Positions 22,717 to 33,803 of a stretch of DNA of 64,000 nucleotides are shown one piece after another. Where the stretch lies: positions 451,821 through 515,820 of the forward strand of contig CBFFRP010000378.1 in assembly GCA_965644295.1 (NCBI GenBank). The letters are read 5' to 3'. The notes under the pieces were generated by a model. That model was not told the DNA's origin and ran no database searches. It saw only the letters and a list, made by a program, of their open reading frames with translations. How positions within the stretch are numbered: position 1 is the stretch's first letter; each line of letters opens with the position of its first letter. The position numbers and the translations under genes are program-made. The DNA comes from Paraphysomonas bandaiensis. Lineage: Eukaryota; Chrysophyceae.

Positions 22717-23154
22717 TGCCAGGGTGATGATATGAAGGAATCATTGATATTAATGAAATAAATGAGATGTAAAATAATCATATGTCAAGAGTGCTGCACT
22801 TTAGTCTGCAAGTTATAAGTATGGTGTCCACTGTAACACTGTACTGTTATAAACACAGTCATGTCAATGTCTATGTGTTGTGTATATAGCTACTCTGTAC
22901 CTTATCCAATCAGATCTCATTTTTTAATCAATGAGCCAATATTATCGTAATATATAGTAATACGATCTTTCTATTGGATAACACGTTTCACTTTTACAAC
23001 AAGAACAGTATTTCAATATAGCAGAATCCCATTCTGTAATAGTCTCACATATATGCATGATATCCATATGTAACACACACATCATAGGCATCGACCATGA
23101 TAGTGTATTATACATTCCCTTTATATCCTTACTATTAATATATAAGCTAACACA
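22717..23154. promoter_or_regulatory. Divergent promoter region
   Basis: 438 bases between the starts of the BTB gene (minus) and the coiled-coil gene (plus), so both promoters should lie here. It is AT-rich without a clear motif. Confidence 0.4.
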
Positions 23155-23681
23155 ATGAGTGATTATCATCAGAGCAGTGATATCGAATCATTAGTGAATA
23201 CTTTTACTAAACAAAGTCAAAATCTTCGAAATTTAGAAATTGAGTGTGATTTATTAGAAATTGAAATCGCCCAAAAAGACGATAAAGTTCATTCTTTACA
23301 TAAAGAAAACCAAAAGATTAGTGCTGCGAATGATGATCTTTTGGAAAGGTTTTCATGTAACTGATCTTGACATTATATAACCGTTCGAAAACAAGGATTG
23401 AAGTGCATCAAGAAACTCAAAATTGTATTGAGAAAGAACTCGCTAGCACACAATCTTCGAAGACAAAAATGATGATGACAATGCAAGCCATGCAGTCTAA
23501 GGTTGAGTCTCTGAAGGAAGAACAGGACGCGGAAAGGAATAAGATACTCGAAATGATTACTCAGACTCAAGAAAAAATCAAATATGAAGATCACATGCGG
23601 AATGAGATGATGAAGTTGGGTGTGGTATCTTACTTTCACAGTATATGCTCTGAAATAAAAGAGGAATCAAGTCCAGTATAA
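23155..23681 (+). CDS. Small coiled-coil protein
   Basis: Two exons (23155-23348, 23396-23681) joined in phase give 159 residues. Nearly the whole chain is a predicted coiled coil: heptads run through LRNLEIECDLLEIEIAQKD and again from about residue 70 to 130 with Met-rich and Gln-rich turns. The C-terminal 25 residues (LGVVSYFHSICSEIKEE) are less regular and may be a short globular cap. I do not recognise the family; cytoskeletal, kinetochore and ciliary subunits all look like this. The 47-nt intron ends in an unusual purine-rich acceptor (AAACAAG). Confidence 0.6.
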
Positions 23682-24125
23682 ATATTTATCATCATTTCTC
23701 TGTGTGATATTTCCCCCGCCATCACATGGCTTTCTGTTACGATGTTACTTCATGGGGATACGATTTGTTATACGAGGTTATCATATTTAGCTTCTCTGCG
23801 AATTATTTTGCTTTTATACTTTACGCGCAAAGTTTTAAATAAAATATAGGAGACATTTTTTGAATATGAGCTTCTTTTAGGCATAGTTCATAGTTTATCG
23901 TTCATATTGAGTGAAATGAATACGACAAGGGTGTGATACGTTTTGGAATTACCTATGCTATAGGACGAAGAAAGAATGTGACCTACTATACATAAACTAT
24001 TATATACACAGTACTGCAACATCACATAAGCATCGGTAAATTGAGGTTTGTAGAAGATTGTTGTTACTTATATGCACAGCTTGTATATTCTAATACAAAT
24101 AATCAGACACTTATCATATCGCTAA
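23682..24125. other. Gap between convergent genes
   Basis: 444 AT-rich bases between the coiled-coil gene and the MYST gene; nothing is seen apart from an AT-rich 3' region. Confidence 0.45.
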
Positions 24126-25695
24126 TCAATCCTTCTTCGCTTTGAAAGACCATTTATCTTTGCTTACATCTGTCACATACAACGGGGTCCAGTGTAGCTT
24201 GGAGGGGTCTACCAAAAGTCCTTTCACTGGATATTTTTCCATAAGTTCGTCTATGAGGTTGGGTGGGGCATAAATTATGTATGTCCCGCTGATGTTACGC
24301 AGAAGGTTGAGATGCTGCAAAGTTGAGATGATATCCTCTGAAACGATAGAGGTGAGCTTCGACAGGTCCATTATTGATAGGCTTGAACTCGTGAAGTGTT
24401 TCAGGATAGTAAGTATAGTACTCGCCCAATATGATCGGTAACTAACAGCGCCAAGATCAGACAGAGGTTTCTCTGGAGACCCTACCTTCTCCTCCTTCTT
24501 CGATAGCTCGTAGCTGAAAGCGATAAGGAATCGCCCATAGCCCTTCCTTTGCGCGAAAGGGAAGGTGAGGATACAAGCAAGGTTAAACCCTAAATCAGAA
24601 AACCTACGTAGCAGACACCGATTACAAGTATTCCTACATATTGCCCAAGGGACTTACTTTTCCTTGCTAAAGTAGCCCACAGGGTGGTAACCCTTCTCAT
24701 CTCGAGAGCAGAGAACATAGAAGAGAAAAGGATCAACGTCATAGTAGAGCGTCTTGTGATCAAGAAACAGCTTTGCGAAGTATGACAGGTTTTGGCAATA
24801 GTACCGCTCTACAGCCCCATCTACTTCGAACATAGATACTTCGGAGTCGCGGTATATTTCGTTTCCAGGGGGGCAGCGCATAAGCTGTGATTTCTGCTGG
24901 TACCATACTAGCTCCTCTTTATGCCGGAAAAAGCGGAATGAAAATTCACAAAAGTACAGAAACTCAACCGGGCCATCTGGGTAGAATTCCTTTGGGAATG
25001 GGGAGTAGTACCAGCATTCGATGACGTGCCGACCGAACTGCACGTTGCGGATATTTTTGACCTTCGTGATCTCTTCGTGCTCCTGAAGCTGGTGTTCGTC
25101 CATTCCCTCATGTTCATCGTGCTCATTGTCGTGCACTGTGGTCACACCCATGTCCATATGATGGCCTGATCCATCATTGTCGTTATCAATAACAGACATT
25201 GAGGTCTCCGACTGTAGCTCCTCCACTGTCTCGGACCTCTCTTCTCCCTCTCCAGTACGACGACGCTTCAACAGTGGTTCCGTGCCCACGCCCCCAGAAT
25301 TAAGAGTTGTACTGTTATCTAAAAACTTTCTACGTTCCTTCATGATCACATTTGCTTCGGAGGGTAACTTTTCGATCCGCGAGGCATTAACCCACTCGTC
25401 CATACGCCGGTTGAAATCCTCATAGTGAACATAGTACTGTGCTTCGGATGCATCTTCTTTATTATTCGATTCTATGATCTAAAAATACATAAATATTAAC
25501 AGTGTGACACTCAATATATCTTTTTATTACCTTAGCTAAACGATGCGAATTATCGCGATATCTAACAACCAAAAAATGCCCTTTTCGAAGTGGATGTTCA
25601 TCTATATTCCTCGTAATAGTTTCAGTCTCTTCAACGGGTGCTGGGGCAGCTTTCTTTTTCGATTTCTGATTCTTTTTCTTCTTCGGTTGTGTCAT
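24126..25695 (-). CDS. MYST histone acetyltransferase (Esa1/Tip60/MOF type)
   Basis: Three exons (25531-25695, 24658-25478, 24126-24603) give 487 residues. A Lys-rich N-terminus leads into a chromo-barrel (about 38-85: HFLVVRYRDNSHRLAK, YYVHYEDFNRRMDEWV). An acidic linker follows, then the MYST catalytic domain. Catalytic Cys339 (NLACILTF) and Glu373 (VGSPEKPLSDLG) are present 34 residues apart, as in yeast Esa1, and the acetyl-CoA loop is QRKGYG (347-352). It should acetylate histone H4 and other lysines as part of a NuA4-like complex; this is family knowledge. One oddity is that the C2HC zinc finger before the catalytic core is degraded: only the first Cys of LYFCEFSF remains, and the His and last Cys are replaced. 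The GTAAGT donor at 24657 sets the last junction. Confidence 0.93.
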
Positions 25696-26100
25696 ATTAA
25701 TATATATTTACTGTTAATTCTTTTAATTAATGAAATAATTAACTAAATGACTAATAAGATGGATTTAAAACAGAGGTAAATGATTAAAAAAAACTGTATT
25801 GGAATATGCACGTTCAAAGGGGTTGGATATTAATGCACCCACAGTAGTGATGCAACGTCACTGTGTTAAAATGCATTCGTGTAATGCATTTAATTAATTT
25901 CAAAGTATTGAAACAAAACAACAGCACAGTACACAATATATACATACATGTATATAGTATGGACATTTTTAGAGGCATTGTGATAAAACATGTAAAATAT
26001 TTTACGTAAAATTAATTATTATATCAAAAAAGTGTTGTTTTGTGGAATACGCAATATGGAATACCGACACTGTACAACAGGAACGAAGTACATACAACAA

Positions 26101-26280
26101 GGAGACTTTTTTCGACAGAGCGGACCAGTCTGGTCCCACTTCATTTTTTTGTATTGTGTTTTTTCGTATGGAATGTGAGTGTAGAGCTTTGAAATTGTAG
26201 TCAAAATGAGTACAATTTTTTTATTTCGAGTGGGACCAAATAAAGTGGAGGGCTGGTCCACTTTGTCAAAAAACGTCTCC
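26101..26280. repeat. Inverted repeat with about 40-bp arms
   Basis: The left arm 26101-26141 (GGAGACTTTTTTCGACAGAG onward) is matched in reverse complement by the right arm ending GTCAAAAAACGTCTCC at 26280, with about 90 bases between. Arms carry a few mismatches and a 10-base insertion on the right. It may be the remains of a small inverted-repeat transposon. Confidence 0.6.
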
Positions 26281-26347
26281 AAGTGAGAAAGTGGCCCAAA
26301 ATCCTGTAGTTTTATCAAGAAAACTCTGTTTCTACTCTAACGGTATG

Positions 26348-26463
26348 CGTATCGGCATCCTTCGTATATTCTCTAATATTGAGACAACAATTATCTGTAT
26401 TCTAGCCGTAGTTGTATATCAGTAATATAGAGGATTGTTGCTTCATTATATATCCGAAAAATA
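26348..26463. repeat. Dispersed repeat, copy 2
   Basis: Partner of 20206-20344, in the same orientation. It shares ACAATTATCTGTATTCT and TCCGAAAAATAAG at matching spacing. Confidence 0.55.
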
Positions 26464-26722
26464 AGATGTACAGATATACGGTATACTGCTGTGTGAACTC
26501 ACTCTACGACGCGACGAACTGCTGTACATACCGTTTCATGTGTACATTATATATATAAATGAGCTTCCTGAAGTATGCAACACCTACACGACTAAGATCA
26601 TCACACCAAAAGAATCAATAGTATTTCTTCTATCCAGTGAATGCATAGGATGCCCACGGGGCCTGAAACATTGTAACAGTGCTGATAGAAAGTCGAATCC
26701 TCGAGCTGAAAAAGATAAACAC

Positions 26723-28904
26723 ATGCAAATTGAAAACAACAGAAATGTACACCATGTCGCCACCATGTGGGACCATCCACCTAACCAGTCTATCACATTA
26801 GTGCTACCGGATACATTACGGCCAAAATTCTATTTACCAGATAAATGTGGAAAACGACAGCGTAATGCAGCGAAAGAGATGCGGGATATGGAACGACACA
26901 AGTTTTTGAGTCAAAAAAATATAACAACAACCAAAAAACAAGGAAAGAAGGGGAAAGTGAAATCTGTATGTAGTGGCAAAAGGTCCTTGAATATAAATAA
27001 AGTGGAGAGGTAATGAAGTAATATGATATCTCGTAAGTGTAATATCCATTGATAGAGATGTCGAAGAAAGATTATTAAAGCCACTTCGTCGAAATAATGC
27101 GGCTATGAACGCATTTATGGAAAGGGTAAAGCGAATTAAAATGGGACGAAAGCAACAAAACATTAAATGCATGGTAGTTATCACAATGAATTGGTTGAGC
27201 ATGACAGTGTCTGTCAGGCCCTCTCTCCACCAGCTGTTCATACGTTGGAGAACACAAACCCCACATTTTCTGAATGCGAGATGGGAGCTCAGATATCTGA
27301 ATTTAGTGATGACACGTTTTTAGAACAACCATCTTCCGCCAGGCCCTTGTTGATTAGAGTAGGTTGTTTGCCATGCTATATTATGGTTAATTGACTCCCA
27401 TGTAGGCACAATCCAACGTATCTAACAACAGAAATCTCGCGGCATCTCATTGGCTTACTATGATAGCGATCATTCAACGGCATCTTCATCTAAATGGTGT
27501 CCTTCTTGATCGTCGCATTCAATTCCAGCGGGAACAGGTCCAGTGAGTACTGATGTACTTCTTGTATTAAGTTCTTAAGATATTTGTATTTCAGATTGAA
27601 TGGGGCGTTGACCATTCAGAGGATGTGGCGGAAATCTGAGTACGCCCAGAATATGTCGGTGTTGGTCAAGCACTTTCTAAATTCTCAGGGTCGTAGTCAT
27701 GGACGCGCAATTTATCGAGCTCGACAAGACGCTGCCGATGTCTTGATAAACTACTTGTCCACAAACAACAATTTCAAATCCACTATGCGGGCGTTTTACA
27801 AGTTCGTAGTATATATTCTATACCCGCATACCTGAAATGTGTTATTCATAGGAAAGTAATATACTGTCAGAAAATGATCCGCGTGCACCAAAGGGTCTCG
27901 GCTGTTCGTAGGGATCTTTTGGGGAAAGTCTTTGATCGTGCCCTATCGTTGATTTTATACCACATTGGACATATACTCTCAGGCAAGTCTTCACGCAACC
28001 TAGATGTGAGCCCAATGGACAAGCTTCTCCACCACAATGATCCCTTGGTCGTTCGCAACATTCTAACATCAGATTTTCGGAACCATCTACAGTACCTTAG
28101 CAGCAATAATTCGAACATTACTCAAGCGTTTAGAGTAGCCCACCGAGAGTTCGTCAGTGGAAAATGGGCCCCACAATCTAAAGAGAGAGAAAGAGCTATC
28201 AGAGAGCTTCTTAAAATATCACGACGACGACATAAAGTGACCATTCAGATTGAGTACAATAGAAGGTGGAGTGCTGTCTGATGCTTTGTTCTGATTAATG
28301 TTTTATCGTTAGTTTGCGCGTACCAAATGTGTCTGAGGAAGAGGTTTTAGCGTACATTCATGGGGGAGAGGACCCACTAAGCTACCATATAGAAAAGCTT
28401 GACGAAGTTTATAGACTTCCGGGTAAACATCTTAGACGCCACATCATTCCACCGCCGATGCTCATGCTTCGCCCACTGACTAGTTTGGATCTTCTGCAAG
28501 CAGTTGTCAGTGTAGTATTACGAGAGTATGATATCAAAAGAGACCGTGTAAAGGCATCTATGGAGAATGCTCACAAACAACGCATGAAGGCTGAGGCCAT
28601 ATTGGCGGGAAACATACGTAGTAGCAACACCAAAGGCATAGGTATCAATAGGACGGTCTCTACCATCACTGGTGATGAGCTTACCCGGGCAGCAAGCCCT
28701 ACTTTGACACGAAACTTCGAGAGAAGTGTCACTATGGACAGTGACCCCGCAACCCAGCAAAGAGTTAGGGATTCGATTGTTTGTCATCCTGAAGTCACGA
28801 TTCGAGAGACGGTCATTCCTTCCACCCCACCATTGTCTATTAAGCCATCTTCCAAACCACCTCAATCACGACGACTTTTTGTTACGGAATTTCTCCAAAT
28901 CTAG
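26723..28904 (+). CDS. IQ-motif protein of unknown function
   Basis: Exons inferred by phase are 26723-27009, 27056-27125, 27218-27358, 27406-27542, 27595-27801, 27852-28265 and 28313-28904, giving 615 residues; the true 5' start may lie upstream. Basic N-terminal segments lead to two IQ-like helices (LTIQRMWRKSEY and CQKMIRVHQRVSAVRRD), the kind that bind calmodulin or myosin-type light chains. A helical region with HHNDPLVVRNIL and a Ser/Thr-Pro-rich tail follow. I do not recognise the family; calmodulin-binding scaffolds of cilia and cytoskeleton often have this layout, so a cytoskeletal role is a guess. The third exon boundary (27218) is the least certain; the others have consensus donors or matching phase. 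Confidence 0.6.
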
Positions 28905-29999
28905 AACATATCTTGTATTGTTGCATTTTACGAGAGCACAATAGTTGTGCGTGTAGTTTTATGTTCATGTAGCACATCTGTAAACAGCTAACCTGTTTAC
29001 AGGTAGGTTCTCGTTTAGCGGTATACCATGTTTTATTCATACTTTTGCTTGTGTAGCAACAAATAATTGTAAGTCATGATTTCACACTTTCAATATTAAT
29101 GATTAATGATATATGATCAGTAGAATTAGAAACTATACAATAATATGCCATAATAGAAATTTAGAGTAAGACGAGGAGAGGAAGGAGGCTCAGTGTTTCA
29201 ATCATAAAACTTACTACTAATTAAGAAATCCAAACAAGCACCCTTATAGCAGGTTTATAAAAATATGTGGTTTATATGAATATATGGATGAACATTAACT
29301 ATAATAATATAAATGTAGATAGTTGAAGAGGATAAGTAGTGTAGTTAGTAGTCTTAGATAGATAAGATGAAATGAAAATCATTTTCATCTGTTTGAGTCA
29401 GGTTTCTTGCACAAAACTTCAAGAAACCACACCGATGTTCACAACGTATCAACGTATCAATGAGCAAGCCAATTAATTTATTTTCTACAGACTAAGGCAT
29501 CTACTCCTTGTAGTCAGATTATCATAGCTTTACGAGTAATTTACTGCTTAGATTTCATCCAAATTAAAATTGTTTTGTGATATTGTTGTAATATATTTCA
29601 ATATATTGCATGTGCTTTTCTAGATATAAATTTAGTTATATTTAACCACGGGCAATAAGGAGGCTATATCGTCCCGCGCTCAAAATTTTGAAACGAGGGC
29701 AAAAAGCCCGAGTTTTAAAATTTAGACAAGGGACGATACTCCTTATCCCTAGGTTAAATTGTAGCTTATCCTCATGACGTTGAAAAGTTAATATTAGATT
29801 GTATAGCTATTTGTAGCATGCTTGCTGTATTAAGAAATAGATGTTCCTTGATTAAATTAATAACACAAATGAGAACTCATATAGTTTCAAATGAATGATA
29901 TGTATACTGTAAGTGTGATGATAAATGTAAACAGTTGAAGATGACAGAGAGGCTTCTTATTGCCTTAATTAGCATCATCATCACATTTATATACAGCAG
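28905..29999. other. Intergenic region with hairpins
   Basis: No supported gene. It contains palindromes at 28979-29006 (CTGTAAACAGCTAACCTGTTTACAG) split by a short spacer, at about 29370-29391 (ATGAAAATCATTTTCAT), and a 9-bp stem at 29402-29430 (GGTTTCTTG/CAAGAAACC). It also contains the long hairpin at 29640-29758. Confidence 0.5.
29640..29758. repeat. Long imperfect hairpin (about 55-60 bp arms)
   Basis: The left arm TTTAACCACGGGCAATAAGG onward pairs with a right arm ending ...ATCCCTAGGTTAAA, around a loop GGGCAAAAAGCCC. The left arm alone recurs at 38328-38370, where it runs directly into a second repeat. It looks like a fold-back end of a mobile element. Confidence 0.65.
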
Positions 30000-30217
30000 G
30001 TTTACCTCTGCAAGTGCACCTTATCGAAGGATGTGTGTATGATATGAGACACACAATATCCTGAGAAGCATGATATGGCTCCAACCCTGAAAGAACTGGG
30101 TGCCACTGCTCCTAACCACCTATATAGCATCAGATATGGTAAACTCTCCTGTAATATTCTTGAAGTTGTTTCGAAGTCCTGGATATGAAGACAGATCACT
30201 TGCACTGACATCGTTGT

Positions 30218-30480
30218 GATCTTCTACAGCAGTCGAAAGATGGAATATAACCTGGAGTGTTAGATGATCTGCTCTTGATATTTGGCTCATGATTGTGGTT
30301 TCTCTATAATTGTGTACTATAATAAAATCACGTACATTCGACTGTCATTATCATAATGAAGATAGAAGGGAGCTTCTGTTCAACCGAATATTGAAGTTGA
30401 ATGTCTATATTTGCCCGGTGCTGATATGAGCCCAAATCAGGTCAAAAAAAAGCATTTTTTGAGACAAAATGGGGATAAAA
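30218..30480. repeat. Repeat family F, inner part, copy 1
   Basis: It matches 38372-38640 over about 260 bases in the same order (GATGGAATATAAC, GGTTTCTCTA, GAGCTTCTGTT, AACCGAAT, GTGCCCGGTGCTGA-type blocks). On the minus strand both copies keep an open frame with conservative changes (for example MSQISRADH versus MSQLSKADH), so it probably once encoded protein. Confidence 0.6.
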
Positions 30481-30512
30481 ATATATGCTATCAACCATTG
30501 ATATTGTGACAC

Positions 30513-30689
30513 TAGGGTCTCTAAGTCTGATTCATCTAGACCAAATGCAACACCAATAGCTCTTATTTGATCTTCACTAGCATTGGCAATTGAAGGATCA
30601 TGTCCTCCTAGTATTAATCTTGAGGTCCTTCTTACTGACTCCAAATTAGAAGTAGGATCTTGTACTCTATCAATCACCTCCTCATCCAT
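30513..30689 (-). CDS. First exon of a repeat-family protein
   Basis: A 59-codon open exon starts at the ATG at 30689 and ends at a GTGTCA donor at 30513, with an acceptor at about 30420 that continues into repeat family F. It reads as a soluble helical segment (IRAIGVAFGLDESDLETL). A related fragment appears on the plus strand at 38822-38962 (motif GYDPSTPSD beside GHDPSIAN here), and a weaker one on the minus strand at 52240-52379. I do not recognise the family; multi-copy occurrence beside repeats suggests a mobile element gene rather than a host gene. Confidence 0.35.
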
Positions 30690-32170
30690 AATCCATAGTA
30701 ATAATCAATATAATTGAATAACAATAAATAAGTCTACAACTACAATACTATCTACAAGCAACTTCCAGAGTGAATACTTATTTTATTATCAATAATTCAT
30801 ATATGTCTACCTACGATTCCGTGATCAATGGAATGACCATCATTCATATTTAATACCATACACATCAATCTAATATAGTGAATCACAATAACTCATCATC
30901 AATGTATACGGGATGATACATTCAGGATTCTCATTGTAGTTGAACCTTGTATACGTACTTCCAAGCACAGTCAATAAACAATAAGCACTGAAAGAACTAC
31001 GTAAAGTACAACTATATTACTGGATAATCTGGCAATACACGTCTATCAGCGTGGATATCAAAGCAACCCGGAATTCTTCAGTAAACTTCTCCAGCCTTAA
31101 GCATCAATATATATATAATGTAAGCAACTGAACTCTAACATCACACTATATTCAATTCATTAAAAAAATATGATAACCACTTTCAATATTAATCGCAACT
31201 TGCTAAACTGATTAGCTGCACGATTACCAACCAATAGATAGTTTTCATAGACAGTCATAAACTTCATAGCACTTCATTAAATTCGTATAGTACTTCATTT
31301 GACCACTGTATTCTTCACCAACAGTTAAAATTCAAAAACCGTAAACTGTAGCAATAACTCAGAGCAAAACTTAACGCTCCCTCGCACCACGAGACAAAAA
31401 AACTTACGCAACCACCAAAAATTACAGCTAGTGGATGTAAGACTCTGAAATTACAGCCAGTTTCACCACATTCATCACTCTTACGCCGTTACACGCCATA
31501 TTATCTACTTACTTCCTTCGACCTTTTCTGCTTCTCATCCAGACAGGAGGGCCCCTTTATGGTTCCTTCATATGCTTCAGATGACACCACCATCACTACC
31601 CCCCCCTCTTTGTGTCCTTCACATCTTCATCAATACAACACCCATACAGCCACTACAGGAGGTGCCACCCAAAGGAAGTCCCCCTGTCGGAACAGTTGTA
31701 CTATGGTGGTTGTAGCAACATAAAACCAGTCACATAGTGGTACATGAAAGTTACATATATAAAAGTAAAAAATCTTGAGCCGACATACGATGCGTAAGAT
31801 ATGAATGCATGTGTATCTGTAGAGGTCGCATTGAGTGCATAGACACTGGTATTCATTGTATATAATCAGTCTGTATATATCACAAGGCAATAAAATCCTA
31901 CCTTTTTCGAAAAATCTCAAATGATATGCAGTAAAACCCATCACACAGAGCTCAAAAATAAATCAAAAATTTGATCATGGAATGTATTTTTGTGCCCTTC
32001 GTTGTGCCCAATGATTTGTCACGAAGGTTTGTTACACCCATGCGTATGTTGCTATATTGGTATACTGGACCGTCCCAGTGGTACGACGATAACATAATAT
32101 AGTTCCAATAAGAGTTAGTATATAATATAGTCATTGGATAGCAGTGCTGTTGCCTGGATACATATCGCAT
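30690..32170. other. Repeat-bearing gap
   Basis: 30720-31000 matches 52380-52665. The rest (31000-32170) is AT-rich without supported genes. The minus-strand ORF at 31630-31944 has no recognisable features. Confidence 0.45.
30720..31000. repeat. Repeat family F, flanking part, copy 1
   Basis: It shares CTACGATTCCGTGATCAATGG, AATGACCATCATTCA and GTACTTCCAAG at matching spacing with 52380-52665, same orientation. In both places it lies just 5' (on the minus strand) of an open exon. Confidence 0.65.
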
Positions 32171-33157
32171 ATGGCGCTTAGAAGAGTTATTATAAGTGCC
32201 TGTCTTCTCATTGTCTTATTGCTGTTGGATTTATGCATGTGTCAATTGCCTCATAATATAGTTGCAGTGAGTGGACACAAAACAGGCACGGTTATGATGG
32301 GATCTATATTTAGAGGAATAGCCGAGAGATATAACGTAAGCACTAGCTTATTACATCGCTGGCGACCTCATATGGCAAAATCGAATCGAATTTATCGCAC
32401 ATGGAAGTTCACCGACATTGTTAAATATGCACCGTATTTAGGAAAGTTTAAGGCCATAATAGTCACACGTCATCCACTTGATATATTTATATCAGCTCAG
32501 CGTTATCACCAAAAGTCAGATGAACCGTGGCTGCATAAGCGTCGAAGATTTTTACATGACAAAACTTATCAGCAGTATATGAACTTTATTTCTGATTCAG
32601 CTGGTATCCTTGTGGAGATGACATGCTCTCCAACAGTGTATGACATGATATCGACTATATCGGAGACGAAGTACAACAAGGATATCCGTGTGTACCGATT
32701 AGATCATTTTCGCACTAAGTATGAAGAGACCTGTCGAAGCTTATCCAGGCATTTGCAGTTGGACGAGAATATCCTATTAGAGACTGCCCAGCCATTTTCA
32801 TATGAGAAATTTGTGCACTCCGACCATTCTTCTGTTGATGCCACGGCTGCCTTGCAAAGAAAGGATAAGCCGTACGAATTCGACTCAAAGCTGGAGTGTA
32901 TACATTACAATCACTATGAAGCTATATACGGGTTGCGTTCGCTCTGTGCGGCTGGTTATGGTGAAACTACGGAGCAATTTATCATCAACCAGCGCGAGGC
33001 CTGTAAAGGGAAGCCAGAGGAAGTTGTGTCATATATAAAGCGTGATTGTGAGTGCTACAACTCTTCGGGTTTTATACATGCATATGCAGGATGCAGGTAC
33101 AAAGAACCAAAAAACTTCTACTACGATTCGACTAAGCCAATTGCCAAACAGAATTAG
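32171..33157 (+). CDS. Membrane-anchored sulfotransferase
   Basis: Single exon, 328 residues from the ATG at 32171. An N-terminal hydrophobic anchor (SACLLIVLLLLDLCMC) marks a type II Golgi protein. The 5'-phosphosulfate loop for the donor PAPS reads SGHKTGTVMM, and the 3'-phosphate motif IIVTRHPLDIFISAQRY has the key Arg and Ser. An Arg/Lys-rich loop follows, then several Cys residues near the C-terminus (CECYNSSG, GCRY) that may form lumenal disulfides. Sulfotransferases of this type transfer sulfate from PAPS to glycans or proteins; the acceptor cannot be told from sequence. Confidence 0.82.
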   Translation: MALRRVIISACLLIVLLLLDLCMCQLPHNIVAVSGHKTGTVMMGSIFRGIAERYNVSTSLLHRWRPHMAKSNRIYRTWKFTDIVKYAPYLGKFKAIIVTRHPLDIFISAQRYHQKSDEPWLHKRRRFLHDKTYQQYMNFISDSAGILVEMTCSPTVYDMISTISETKYNKDIRVYRLDHFRTKYEETCRSLSRHLQLDENILLETAQPFSYEKFVHSDHSSVDATAALQRKDKPYEFDSKLECIHYNHYEAIYGLRSLCAAGYGETTEQFIINQREACKGKPEEVVSYIKRDCECYNSSGFIHAYAGCRYKEPKNFYYDSTKPIAKQN

Positions 33158-33645
33158 CACATACTGTTGAATCTGTATCGTATATGTTAGTGAATATATA
33201 GCAGGACTTTGTGTATTTTTTTCCACTGTAGACGGGTATGGGTGTAACGTTCAATTTTGAGCCGACGTAAAAATGCGGTGTGTAAAGTAAACGTGAGTAT
33301 GCCTGTCAAGTTGCTGTTGCTATCTGGAAGTGACATTAGAAAATATATCATGTGACAACTTCTAGTGTAGCAGGTAAAGTGGTAATTAGCTGATAATGAA
33401 ATGGACTACAGTCACAATTGTGTTGCACACAAAGTAGCTTTACTCAATTCTCGATTCTTGCAGCTGAAAACCAACGAACATGTGATATTTTGTAGGATGT
33501 GTATATATTATGCATTACGTCTTCTGTTGGAGTGCGTGACGTTGTATACAGTTGTTATCTATATATATCAGTAAGTCGAATTATTAGTAGGAATTTACCA
33601 TTATCTAACGATACAAGCGATGAGCGCATACCGCATACCAACACA

Positions 33646-33803
33646 CAGGGCCTGGCAACTGGTAACCATTAATGGCCCATTTATGGTAGTCCATTTCCCG
33701 GCAATTATAAAGACATTAATAAAAAATGTCCCGGCAATTATAATGGCATTACCATAAATGGCCCATTAATGCCATTACCATTAATTGTTACCTAAAATAT
33801 CAC
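33646..33803. repeat. Truncated hAT-type MITE fragment
   Basis: It begins CAGGGCCTGGCAACTGGTAA, nearly the same end as the element at 45532-46249. It continues with alternating CATTAATGG / GCCATTA blocks and CCCGGCAATTATA. The distal CCCTG end is missing and no target duplication is visible. Confidence 0.6.

Larger units (their letters stand above)
25696..26722. other. Intergenic region with inverted and dispersed repeats
   Basis: It holds an inverted repeat (26101-26280) and a copy of a dispersed repeat (26348-26463). The 5' exon of the following IQ-motif gene may begin near 26559, but I could not join it in frame. Confidence 0.5.
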
